DNA of 64,000 bases from Nocardioides perillae. Lineage in GTDB: Bacteria > Actinomycetota > Actinomycetes > Propionibacteriales > Nocardioidaceae. The stretch covers positions 248,001 to 312,000 of the forward strand of contig NZ_JACCAC010000001.1 in the NCBI RefSeq assembly GCF_013409425.1, given 5' to 3'. Below are positions 18,306 to 26,233 of the stretch, in pieces; the stretch's first letter is position 1; each line of letters starts with the position of its first letter. The notes under the pieces were generated by a model, which saw only the letters and a list, made by a program, of their open reading frames with translations, did not search any database and was not told the origin of the DNA. The translations under genes and the position numbers were made by a program.

Positions 18306-19612
18306 TGCGCGACCTGAGCCCGCGCCCCGGTGACCTGGAGCCGATCGAGACGGCGTCGCTCGACGAGCTGCGCGCACTGCAGACCGAGCGACTGCGGTGG
18401 TCGGTGCGCCACGCCTACGACCACGTGCCGCACTACCGCCGGGCCCTCGACGCGGTCGGCGTGCACCCCGACGACGTGCGCGAGCTCGCCGACGTGGCCA
18501 GGCTCCCCTTCACCACGAAGGCCGACCTGCGGGAGAACTACCCCTTCGGGATGTTCGCCGTGCCGCGCGAGCAGGTCGCCCGGGTGCACGCCTCGAGCGG
18601 CACGACCGGCAAGCCGACCGTGGTGGGCTACACGCACGACGACCTCGAGGTGTGGGCGAGCGTGGTCGCGCGCAGCCTCCGGGCGGCGGGGGCCCGTGGC
18701 GGCATGGTGCTCCACAACGCCTACGGCTACGGCCTGTTCACCGGCGGCCTCGGCGTCCACGCCGGCGCCGAGCGGCTCGGGATGACCGTGGTGCCGGTCT
18801 CCGGCGGCATGACCGAGCGCCAGGTGCAGCTGATCTGCGACTTCCGGCCCGACGTCGTCACGGTGACGCCGTCCTACCTGCTCGCCGTCGTCGACGAGAT
18901 GGAGCGCCAGGGCGTCGACCCGCGCTCCACCTCGCTGCAGGTCGGCGTCTTCGGCGCCGAGCCGTGGACCGACGACATGCGCCGCGAGGTCGAGCAGCGG
19001 CTCGACATGCACGCCGTGGACATCTACGGCCTCTCCGAGGTCATCGGCCCCGGCGTCGCGAGCGAGTGCGTCGAGACCAAGGACGGCCTGCACGTGTGGG
19101 AGGACCACTTCTACCCCGAGGTCGTCGACCCGGTGACCGGCGAGGTGCTCCCTGACGGCGAGCGGGGCGAGCTCGTCCTCACCTCGCTCACCAAGCAGGC
19201 GATGCCGGTGCTGCGCTACCGCACCCGCGACCTCACCCGGCTGCTGCCCGGCACCGCGCGCACGATGCGGCGCATCGAGAAGGTCACCGGCCGCACCGAC
19301 GACATGCTCATCCTGCGCGGGGTCAACCTCTTCCCGACGCAGATCGAGGAGCTGGTGCTCGGCCTGCCGGCGCTCTCGCCGCACTTCCAGTGCCGCCTGA
19401 CGCGCGAGGGCACGCTCGACGCCCTCACCGTCGTCGTCGAGCACCGCGGCGGCGTCGCCCGCGCCGACGCCGACGCCGCGAGCGCCGAGCTGCGACGCCT
19501 GGTCAAGGCGTCGATCGGGGTCAGCGTCGACGTCGAGGTGGTCGCCCCCGGCGCGGTCGAGCGCTCCGTCGGCAAGATGCGCCGCGTCGTCGACGAGCGG
19601 CCGGCCCGGTGA
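18305..19612 (+). CDS. paaK: phenylacetate--CoA ligase
   Basis: First enzyme of the pathway: ATP-dependent activation of phenylacetate to its CoA thioester. The 435-residue protein is of the usual length, with the adenylate P-loop SSGTTGKP (97-104), YGLSEVIGPGVASEC in the mid region, and the C-terminal GRTDDMLILRGVNLFPTQIEE motif diagnostic for PaaK. It starts inside the paaE stop (TGATG) and its stop overlaps the paaI GTG. Confidence 0.96.
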   Translation: MRDLSPRPGDLEPIETASLDELRALQTERLRWSVRHAYDHVPHYRRALDAVGVHPDDVRELADVARLPFTTKADLRENYPFGMFAVPREQVARVHASSGTTGKPTVVGYTHDDLEVWASVVARSLRAAGARGGMVLHNAYGYGLFTGGLGVHAGAERLGMTVVPVSGGMTERQVQLICDFRPDVVTVTPSYLLAVVDEMERQGVDPRSTSLQVGVFGAEPWTDDMRREVEQRLDMHAVDIYGLSEVIGPGVASECVETKDGLHVWEDHFYPEVVDPVTGEVLPDGERGELVLTSLTKQAMPVLRYRTRDLTRLLPGTARTMRRIEKVTGRTDDMLILRGVNLFPTQIEELVLGLPALSPHFQCRLTREGTLDALTVVVEHRGGVARADADAASAELRRLVKASIGVSVDVEVVAPGAVERSVGKMRRVVDERPAR

Positions 19613-20067
19613 GGTCGGAGGGCGGCCGCGACGCCGCAGGCGAGCACGAGGTCGCCCGACGCAGCGCCGCGCACATGTGGGACGCCGACGCCGCCTCGCG
19701 CTCACTCGGGATGCGGCTGCTCGAGGTGGGGCCGGGGCACGCCACGGTCGCGATGGTGGTGCGCGACGACATGGTCAACGGCTGGCAGATCTGCCACGGC
19801 GGCCTCGTCGCGACCCTGGCCGACAGCTGCTTCGCCGTCGCGTGCAACGCGCGGGGCCAGGTCACGGTCGCCGCGGGCTTCGACGTCACCTTCCTCGAGA
19901 GCGCCCGGCTCGGCGACGAGCTGGTCGCGGAGGGCCGGGAGGTCGCGCTGCGCGGCCGCTCGGGGCTGTACGACGTGACCGTCCGCCGCGGCGACGGCAC
20001 GGTCGTCGCGGAGTTCCGGGGCCGCAGCCGGTCGCTGGGGCGCGCCAACCCCGCGCTGGAGGGCTGA
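19609..20067 (+). CDS. paaI: hydroxyphenylacetyl-CoA thioesterase
   Basis: Hotdog-fold thioesterase that rescues CoA from dead-end ring-hydroxylated phenylacetyl-CoA. The 152-residue protein contains the family motif NGWQICHGGLVATLAD (about 57-72) with HGG at 63-65 and the catalytic acidic residue at 72. GTG 19609 overlaps the paaK TGA by 4 bp. It is the last gene of the operon and is followed by a strong hairpin. A 22-residue N-terminal extension before the hotdog core is unremarkable. Confidence 0.93.
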   Translation: MRSEGGRDAAGEHEVARRSAAHMWDADAASRSLGMRLLEVGPGHATVAMVVRDDMVNGWQICHGGLVATLADSCFAVACNARGQVTVAAGFDVTFLESARLGDELVAEGREVALRGRSGLYDVTVRRGDGTVVAEFRGRSRSLGRANPALEG

Positions 20068-20140
20068 CCGAGCGCCTCGGCGTACGCCACTGGTGAGGCA
20101 GGACCGTCACCTGTCAGCCGAAGCCTCGGCCCCGGAGTGA

Positions 20141-20168
20141 CGGTTTCCCCGGCTGGCCGGGGAAACCG
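20141..20168. terminator. strong bidirectional terminator between paaI and the paaR-like gene
   Basis: Perfect 13-bp arms (20141-20153 and 20156-20168, left arm CGGTTTCCCCGGC) with a minimal central loop. It sits in the 120-bp gap between convergent paaI and the TetR gene and works on either strand. It lacks a U tract, as is usual in actinobacteria. Confidence 0.75.
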
Positions 20169-20187
20169 GCAGCAGGGCCGTCGGCCG

Positions 20188-20796
20188 TCAGGGGCGGCGC
20201 AGGCCCTCGAAGGCCAGCGCCGAGACGGTGGCGGCGAGGGCGTCGGGGGTGAGCGGGCCGCCGGGGCGGTACCACTCGACGAGCGAGTTCACCGTGCCGA
20301 AGAGCAGCCGGCTGATCAGGTCGGGCGGCACGTCGTCGCGCAGCGCCCCCTCGGCGACCGCCTCCTGCACCAGCACGGCGAGGGCCTCGTCGATCTGGCG
20401 GCGCCGCTCGAGGGCGGCCAGCTCGACGGCGCTGTTGCCGCGCACCCGCAGCAGCAGCGTGACGGCCGGCAGGTGCGCGGCGAGGATGCGCACCGACTCC
20501 TCGACGGTCGCGCGGAGCCGCTGCGCCGCGCTGGCCTGGCGGTCCTCGGCCGCCGTCGCCACCGCGCGCGTCAGCCCCTCCAGCGCCTCGTCGAGCGCGG
20601 CGCCGAGCAGCTCCTCCTTGCTCGCCACGTGGTGGTAGATCGCCGACTTCGTCAGCCCGAGCTCCTGCGCGATGTCGCCGATGCTCGTCGCGTCGTAGCC
20701 CTGGCGGTTGAAGAGCTCGACCGCGCGGCGCAGGACCGTCTCCTGGTCGTAGCCCGGGCGGCCGCGCCGGGGCCGCGGTGCCGGTGCGTCGTCCAC
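20188..20796 (-). CDS. TetR-family repressor of phenylacetate genes (PaaR-like)
   Basis: 202-residue regulator. Residues about 15-62 are the TetR HTH (VLRRAVELFNRQGYDATSIGDIAQELGLTKSAIYHHVASKEELL), the rest an all-helical ligand domain that by analogy would bind a phenylacetyl-CoA-type effector. It is convergent with the paa operon and transcribed separately. The predicted target is the GACCG-AG-CGGTC dyad at 14330-14341. A general TetR without paa function is possible, but the position at the end of a paa cluster is the standard actinobacterial arrangement. Confidence 0.85.
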   Translation of the reverse strand: MDDAPAPRPRRGRPGYDQETVLRRAVELFNRQGYDATSIGDIAQELGLTKSAIYHHVASKEELLGAALDEALEGLTRAVATAAEDRQASAAQRLRATVEESVRILAAHLPAVTLLLRVRGNSAVELAALERRRQIDEALAVLVQEAVAEGALRDDVPPDLISRLLFGTVNSLVEWYRPGGPLTPDALAATVSALAFEGLRRP

Positions 20797-20817
20797 GCCG
20801 TCATGCTCGCACGGCGC

Positions 20818-20840
20818 CCGCCCGCCTCAGAGGCGGGCGG
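20818..20840. terminator. possible hairpin at the 3' end of the araA remnant
   Basis: A 10-bp perfect stem (20818-20827 with 20831-20840, loop CAG) overlaps the araA stop codon and lies just in front of the TetR start. It may end transcription coming from the araA side and insulate the regulator gene. Confidence 0.4.
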
Positions 20841-21560
20841 CCAGCCGGTGGTAGGCGGCGTTCCACCGCAGCTCGCGCTGCACCTCGCGCACCGTGGAGT
20901 CGGCGCCGATCACGACGACCTCGGTGCCGGTCATCTCGCCGAAGGTCTCGAGCACCTCGGTGCCGACAGCCTTCGAGAGCACCGTGTGGTGCGGGGCGCC
21001 CGCGAGCAGCCACGACTCCGCCGACGTCGACAACGAGGGCCGCGGCTGCCACACCGCGCAGGCGACCGGCAGCAGCGGCAGCGCCTCGTCGGGCTCGACG
21101 AGGTGGACCTCGTTGACGGTGAGGCGGAAGCGGTCGCCCAGGTCGGAGAGGCCCGCGACCACGCCGGGGCCGGGGTCGGCCACGAAGCGCAGCCGGACCG
21201 GGTCCTCGCGGCCGCCGATGGACAGCGGGTGCACCTCGAGCGACGGCTGCGCGGAGGTGATGGTCGGGCAGACCTCCAGCATGTGGGCGCCGAGGATCTT
21301 CTCCTCGCCGGGGACCAGGGGGTAGGTGTAGTCCGCCATGAAGGAGGTGCCGCCGGGCAGCCCGTCGGCCATCACCTTGGTCGCGCGCAGCAGCACCGAC
21401 GTCTTCCAGTCGCCCTCGCCGCCGAAGCCGTAGCCGTCGGCCATCAGCCGCTGCACCGCGAGGCCGGGCAGCTGGCGCAGCCCGCCGAGGTCCTCGAAGT
21501 TGGTCGTGAACGCACCGAAGCCGCCCTCGGTGAGGAAGGTGCGCAGGCCGACCTCGATCC
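20827..21560 (-). pseudogene. araA: L-arabinose isomerase remnant, C-terminal half
   Basis: About 244 residues match the C-terminal half of Ara[62 protein letters not shown] and AGAPHHTV are family signatures including metal-site histidines and the active-site glutamate region. A complete isomerase has about 500 residues, so the substrate-binding N-terminal domain is missing. At about 21560 the sequence passes directly into the 5' part of a secreted LamG-domain gene read on the same strand but in another frame. No start codon belonging to araA remains. No araB or araD is present. Confidence 0.85.
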
Positions 21561-21955
21561 GCCCACACGAAGTAGGGCGTCGCCTGCTCGGGCGCGATCC
21601 AGACCTCCGTGCTGACGGTCGCGTCGGTGAGGCCGGCGAGCACGTGGTCGGGCAGGCGGACGTGGTCGTCGACGCCGTCGATGGCCAGGCCCTCGCTGCC
21701 CGCGGTCGGGCCGCCGACGGCGGTCGCGTCGCGGTCGTGGCCCGACGCGTCCTCGACCACCGCGCCGCTGAGCGACGTGAGGGGGTAGTGGACGACGAGC
21801 CCGGCCGCGAGGTCGGCGTCGGTGACCGCCGCTGCGGCCAGGTCGACGCCCTGAGCCGGGGTGGCGGCGACGGCGGGTGCGAGCCCCACGGCCAGGAGCA
21901 GGGCGGCAGCCAGACCAGCGGCGGGGCGGGGGTGGAGACGGGGGCGGGAGAGCAC
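21561..21955 (-). pseudogene. secreted LamG-domain protein remnant, N-terminal part
   Basis: Starts with a good signal peptide ([22 protein letters not shown], cleavage near residue 32) and continues into a laminin-G/concanavalin-like fold ([20 protein letters not shown], then [16 protein letters not shown]) like those attached to GH43-type arabinan or xylan hydrolases. After TPYFVW the frame enters araA sequence out of frame and the catalytic part is absent. The combination with araA suggests a former arabinan-utilisation locus. Its regulatory region, with a CRP-like box, is still present upstream. Confidence 0.7.
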
Positions 21956-22013
21956 GGGGAGGGCTCCGTCCTCCGGCCGTTCCGAGGCGGCCGGGTCGAG
22001 GTGACAGGCGCTC

Positions 22014-22029
22014 TGTGATCGGCGTCACG
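22014..22029. promoter_or_regulatory. CRP-like binding site upstream of the LamG remnant
   Basis: TGTGA-TCGGCG-TCACG matches the CRP/FNR-family consensus TGTGA-N6-TCACA at 9 of 10 positions. It lies 59 bp upstream of the LamG start, where carbon-catabolite control of an arabinan gene would be expected. It is also 38 bp past the 3' end of the NnaR gene. Confidence 0.5.
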
Positions 22030-22066
22030 TCAAGTTGTGAGCGCTGACACCGCGGCGCCCGCCCCG

Positions 22067-23188
22067 TCATCCGGGGTCGGTCGCCAGCCGGTAGCCGCGC
22101 TTGACCACCGTCTCGACGCACCGGGTGCCGACGGCCGCGCGCAGCCGGGCGACGGCCATCTCGACGGCGTGCTCCGAGGCCGCGGTGCCCGTCGGCAGCG
22201 TCGCGAGCAGGGCGCGCCGCGACACCACGAAGCCGGGGTTGACCGCGAGCGCCTGCAGCACCGCGAGCGGCGCCGGGGTCAGCGGCACGGCGGTCCCGTC
22301 GAGCAGGACCGTGTCGCCGTGGAGGAGCAGGGTGTGGCCCGCGACCTCGAGGGCCGTGCCGTCGCGGCGCGACGGCAGCTCCGCCTCCATCGTCTTGACC
22401 ATGGCGCCCAGCCGGCTGCGCTCCGGGACCAGGGCCGGCACCCCCCAGACCTCCAGGGCCGCCGCGGTGACCGGTCCGACGCAGCACGCGACGACGTCGG
22501 CCTGCACCGCAGCGACCACCTCGTCGCGACGACCGGTGACGCCGGCGGCGTCGAGGAAGGCGGCGACGGCCGGCGCGGAGGTGAAGGTGACGGCGTCCAG
22601 CCGCCGCTCGGCCACCGCGTCGACCATGCGGAACATCGGGGTCGGGTCATCGGCGCTCTGCACGCGGTAGACCGTCACCACCTCGACGCTCGCGCCCTGC
22701 CGGCGCAGCGCGTGCGCCACCATCGACAGCGACTGGCCGTGCTCCTGCACGACGATGCGCACCCCGGCGAGGTCGCGCCCCCGCAGGTGCGCCAGCACGT
22801 CCTCGAAGCGCTCGGAGTCCGGCGACCACAGCTCGCGCAGCCCGTGGCGACGCAGGGCCCCGACGCTCTTGGGCCCGCGCGCCAGGATCTCGGCGCTGCC
22901 GAGGTGCGCCAGCAGCGCCGGCAGCAGCCCCCACCGCTCCGCCGCCGCGAACCACGCGGCCGTGCCCACGCCGGTGGTCGCGAGCACCATGTCGACGGGC
23001 GCCGCCAGCACGGCCTCGGTCGCCGCCCGCAGTGCCGCGTCGTCGACGTGGTGCGGCTCGAGCGAGAGCGCGGGGGCCCACTCGACCTCCGCGCCGCGCC
23101 GCTCGAGCAGCTGCACCTGCTCCTCCACCTTGCGGGCCGCGGTCACCCCGATGCGGAAGCCCGACAGCGGCAGCCGGCCCTCCCTCAC
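22067..23188 (-). CDS. nnaR: NnaR-type nitrate assimilation regulator (HemD-like domain plus winged helix)
   Basis: 373 residues: an uroporphyrinogen-III synthase-like domain (about 8-260, with LATTGVGTAAWFAAAE and FTSAPAVAAFL) joined to an OmpR/PhoB-type winged-helix DNA-binding domain (about 270-368, with SEHAVEMAVARLRAAVG and VETVVKRGYRLA). This architecture is that of NnaR of Mycobacterium and Streptomyces, which activates nitrate and nitrite transport and reduction genes with GlnR. The HemD part is probably a sensor rather than an enzyme. It lies 10 bp after nirD on the same strand, so the activator is the last gene of the operon it is expected to control. Confidence 0.88.
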   Translation of the reverse strand: MREGRLPLSGFRIGVTAARKVEEQVQLLERRGAEVEWAPALSLEPHHVDDAALRAATEAVLAAPVDMVLATTGVGTAAWFAAAERWGLLPALLAHLGSAEILARGPKSVGALRRHGLRELWSPDSERFEDVLAHLRGRDLAGVRIVVQEHGQSLSMVAHALRRQGASVEVVTVYRVQSADDPTPMFRMVDAVAERRLDAVTFTSAPAVAAFLDAAGVTGRRDEVVAAVQADVVACCVGPVTAAALEVWGVPALVPERSRLGAMVKTMEAELPSRRDGTALEVAGHTLLLHGDTVLLDGTAVPLTPAPLAVLQALAVNPGFVVSRRALLATLPTGTAASEHAVEMAVARLRAAVGTRCVETVVKRGYRLATDPG

Positions 23189-23198
23189 GGCTCCGCCC

Positions 23199-23561
23199 TC
23201 ACGCCGCGGAGCGGGGTTGCCGCGGACCGACCCACACGACGCCGTCCTCGACCCGGACGGCGTACGACGGGACGCTCACCGACGCGTCGTCCAGGCACTC
23301 GCCCGTGCGCAGGTCGAAGGGGTGCTTGTGCATCGGCGAGGCGACGAAGGGCACGTCGCCCCGCGTGCCCACGATGCCGCGCGCGAGCACCGACGCCTTG
23401 GCGAAGGGGTCGTGGTTGCCCAGCGCCAGCACGGTGCCGTCGTGCAGGCGGAAGATGGCGACCGCCTGCCCGTGCACCAGGGCGGTGACGCCGCGCTCGA
23501 CCTCGAGGTCGGACAAGCGGCAGACCGGCTCCCAGCCGGGCTCGCGCGCCTCGTCGCTCAC
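23199..23561 (-). CDS. nirD: assimilatory nitrite reductase small subunit
   Basis: Rieske-fold small subunit of NADH-dependent nitrite reductase. The 120-residue protein has the NirD form of the fold (CRLSDLEVERGVTALVHG, ASPMHKHPFDLRTGECLDD, YAVRVEDGVVWV) without the complete Cys/His cluster-ligand pairs of true Rieske proteins, as is normal for NirD. GTG at 23561 overlaps the nirB stop by 4 bp. Functions as a complex with NirB in the cytoplasm. Confidence 0.93.
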   Translation of the reverse strand: MSDEAREPGWEPVCRLSDLEVERGVTALVHGQAVAIFRLHDGTVLALGNHDPFAKASVLARGIVGTRGDVPFVASPMHKHPFDLRTGECLDDASVSVPSYAVRVEDGVVWVGPRQPRSAA

Positions 23562-26233
23562 GGCGCCCCCACCGGGATGCTCGTGGCGAGCACCACGGGC
23601 TCGTCGCTGGGTGCCGGACGGATCTGGCCGCGCTCGGTGGTGAAGGTGATGTGCGGATCGGGCACGCCGGGGGCGTTGACGAAGGAGACGAAGCGGGCGA
23701 GCTTCTCGTCGTCCTCCAGGGTCGCGCGCCACTCGTCGGCATAGGTCCCCACGTGGCGGGCCATCGCGGCCTCGAGCTCGGCCCCGAGCCCCAGCGCGTC
23801 CTCGACGACGACCTCGCGCACCCGCTGCAGGCCGCCCTCGAGCGAGGCGATCCACGTCGAGGTGCGCTGCAGCCGGTCGGCCGTGCGCACGTAGTACATG
23901 AGGAACCGGTCGAGGTAGCGCACCAACGTCTCGTCGTCGAGGTCGCCGGCCAGCAGCTGCGCGTGGGCCGGGGTCGCGCCGCCGTTGCCGCCGACGTAGA
24001 GGTTCCAGCCCTTCTCGGTGGCGATGACGCCGAAGTCCTTGCCGCGGGCCTCCGCGCACTCGCGAGCGCACCCCGAGACCCCGCCCTTCAGCTTGTGCGG
24101 CGAGCGCAGGCCGCGGTAGCGCAGCTCCAGGTCGATCGCCATCCGGGTGCTGTCCTGCACGCCGTAGCGGCACCAGGTCGACCCGACGCAGGACTTCACC
24201 GTGCGCAGCGACTTGCCGTAGGCGTGGCCGGACTCGAAACCCGCGTCGACCAGCCGTCGCCAGATCGCGGGCAGCTCCTCCATCCGGGCGCCGAAGAGGT
24301 CGATGCGCTGACCGCCGGTGATCTTGGTGTAGAGCCCGAAGTCGCGGGCCACCTCGCCGATGGTGATGAGGCCCTCGGGCGTGACCTCGCCGCCCGGGAT
24401 CCGCGGCACGACGGAGTAGGTGCCGTTGCGCTGGATGTTGGCGAGGTAGGCGTCGTTGGTGTCCTGCAGCGCCGCGGTCTCCGGGGCCAGCACGTGCCCG
24501 CCCACCTGCGAGGCCAGGATCGAGGCGACGGTGGGCTTGCAGACCTCGCACCCGCGCCCGCGCCCGTGGCCCTCCACCACCTGGTCGAACGAGCGGTAGC
24601 CGTGCACCGCGACGACGTCGAAGAGCTCCTGGCGGGTGAGGGCGAAGTGCTCGCACAGGCTCCGGTCCACGACCTTGCCGGTCGCGGCGAAGTGCTCCTC
24701 GATGATCGACTTCACCGTCGTCGTGCACGACCCGCAGGTCGAACCGGCGCCGGTGCAGCGCTTCACGCTCGCGGCGTCCTCGCAGAGGTGCTCGCCCGCT
24801 GCCCGGGCGTCGCCGTCGGCGTGCGGGTCGCGGACCGCGGCGAGGATCGCGCCCTTGCTCACGTCGTTGCACGAGCAGACCTGCGCCTCGTCGGGCAGCA
24901 CGACGCCACCCCCGCCGCCACCCCCGCCGGCGCGCGCCGCGGGCAGGATCAGCTCCTCGGGGTTGTCGGGCAGCGCGATGCCGGAGGCGACCAGCGGCCG
25001 CAGCATGCCGTACGCCGAGGCGTCGCCGACGAGGATCCCGCCCAGCAGCAGGTGTCCCCCACCGCCCTCGCCGCCCTCGGGCTCGGGTCGCTCCGCGACG
25101 ACCAGCTTCTTGTAGACGCCGGCGACCGCGTCGGCGTAGACGAGCTCGAGCGCACCGGGCGTGGTGGCGAAGGCGTCGCCGAAGGAGGCGACGTCGACGC
25201 CGAGGAGCTTGAGCTTGGTCGAGGTGTCGGCACCCTCGAAGGTGCCGGGCCCGCCGAGCAGCGCGTCGACGACGACCTCGGCCATCGCGTAGCCCGGGGC
25301 GACCAGCCCGTACATCCGCCCGCCGGGCGCCGCGCACTCGCCGACGGCCCACACGTGCGGGTCGGAGGTGCGGCACTGCGTGTCGACCAGGACGCCGCCG
25401 CGGTCGGCGACCTCCAGCCCGGCGTCGCGGGCGAGGCTGTCCCGCGGTCGGATGCCGGCGGAGAAGACGACGAGGTCGGTCGCGACCTCGCCGGCGTCGC
25501 GCAGGCCCAGCGCCCGGACCCGACCGGCGTCGTCGCCGAGGACGGCCTCGGTGGCCGCGCCGGCGTGCACGGTGACGCCGAGGGACTCGATGTGGCGCAC
25601 GAGCGTCGCGCCGCCCTGCTCGTCGAGCTGCACCGGCATCAGCCGGGGGGCCATCTCGACGACGTGGGTGTCCAGACCCAGCTGCACCAGCGCGTTCGCG
25701 GCCTCCAGCCCGAGCAGGCCGCCGCCGATGACGGTGCCGGTGGTCGCGCGCCGCGCGGCCTCGCGGATCGCGTCGAGGTCCTCGATCGTGCGGTAGACGA
25801 AGCAGCCGTCGAGGTCGCGGCCCGGCACCGGGGGCACGAACGGCGCGGCCCCCGTCGCCAGCACCAGCTCGTCGTAGGCCAGCTCCTCGCCGCTCCCGTC
25901 GGCGTGCGAGACCGTGACGGTGCGCGCCGCGCGGTCCACGGCGGTGACGGTCGAGCCGGTGAGCAGGGTGACCGCGGGGTCGTCGTAGGCCCCCGTCGGC
26001 AGCAGGCTGAGCTCGTCGGCGCTCGCGCGGCCGAAGTAGGACGTCAGGGCCACGCGGTCGTAGGCGACCCGCGGCTCCTCCCCGACCACGACGAGGTCGT
26101 GGGTGGCGGTGAGTCCGCGCTCGACGGCGGCCTGGACGAGGCGGTGGCCGACCATGCCGTGGCCGGCGACCACGAGCCGGCGGCGGCCGGCCGCGGGCGG
26201 CGGGACGGGCTGCGGGGCGGGCGTGCGGGTCAT
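23558..26233 (-). CDS. nirB: assimilatory NAD(P)H nitrite reductase large subunit
   Basis: Six-electron reduction of nitrite to ammonium. Domain order in 891 residues: FAD/NAD-binding oxidoreductase (about 15-430), BFD-type [2Fe-2S] domain (about 455-525, Cys in QVCSCND and STCGSC), a further cysteine pair in GCEVCKP, then the ferredoxin-like and sirohaem/[4Fe-4S] domain (about 570-840) with the cluster ligands in CVGSTWC and GCAREC. Two Gly-rich linkers (GGEGGGG and a run of eight Gly) connect the flavin part to the BFD part and are longer than usual. ATG 26233 overlaps the preceding gene's stop by 4 bp. Confidence 0.95.
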   Translation of the reverse strand: MTRTPAPQPVPPPAAGRRRLVVAGHGMVGHRLVQAAVERGLTATHDLVVVGEEPRVAYDRVALTSYFGRASADELSLLPTGAYDDPAVTLLTGSTVTAVDRAARTVTVSHADGSGEELAYDELVLATGAAPFVPPVPGRDLDGCFVYRTIEDLDAIREAARRATTGTVIGGGLLGLEAANALVQLGLDTHVVEMAPRLMPVQLDEQGGATLVRHIESLGVTVHAGAATEAVLGDDAGRVRALGLRDAGEVATDLVVFSAGIRPRDSLARDAGLEVADRGGVLVDTQCRTSDPHVWAVGECAAPGGRMYGLVAPGYAMAEVVVDALLGGPGTFEGADTSTKLKLLGVDVASFGDAFATTPGALELVYADAVAGVYKKLVVAERPEPEGGEGGGGHLLLGGILVGDASAYGMLRPLVASGIALPDNPEELILPAARAGGGGGGGGVVLPDEAQVCSCNDVSKGAILAAVRDPHADGDARAAGEHLCEDAASVKRCTGAGSTCGSCTTTVKSIIEEHFAATGKVVDRSLCEHFALTRQELFDVVAVHGYRSFDQVVEGHGRGRGCEVCKPTVASILASQVGGHVLAPETAALQDTNDAYLANIQRNGTYSVVPRIPGGEVTPEGLITIGEVARDFGLYTKITGGQRIDLFGARMEELPAIWRRLVDAGFESGHAYGKSLRTVKSCVGSTWCRYGVQDSTRMAIDLELRYRGLRSPHKLKGGVSGCARECAEARGKDFGVIATEKGWNLYVGGNGGATPAHAQLLAGDLDDETLVRYLDRFLMYYVRTADRLQRTSTWIASLEGGLQRVREVVVEDALGLGAELEAAMARHVGTYADEWRATLEDDEKLARFVSFVNAPGVPDPHITFTTERGQIRPAPSDEPVVLATSIPVGAP

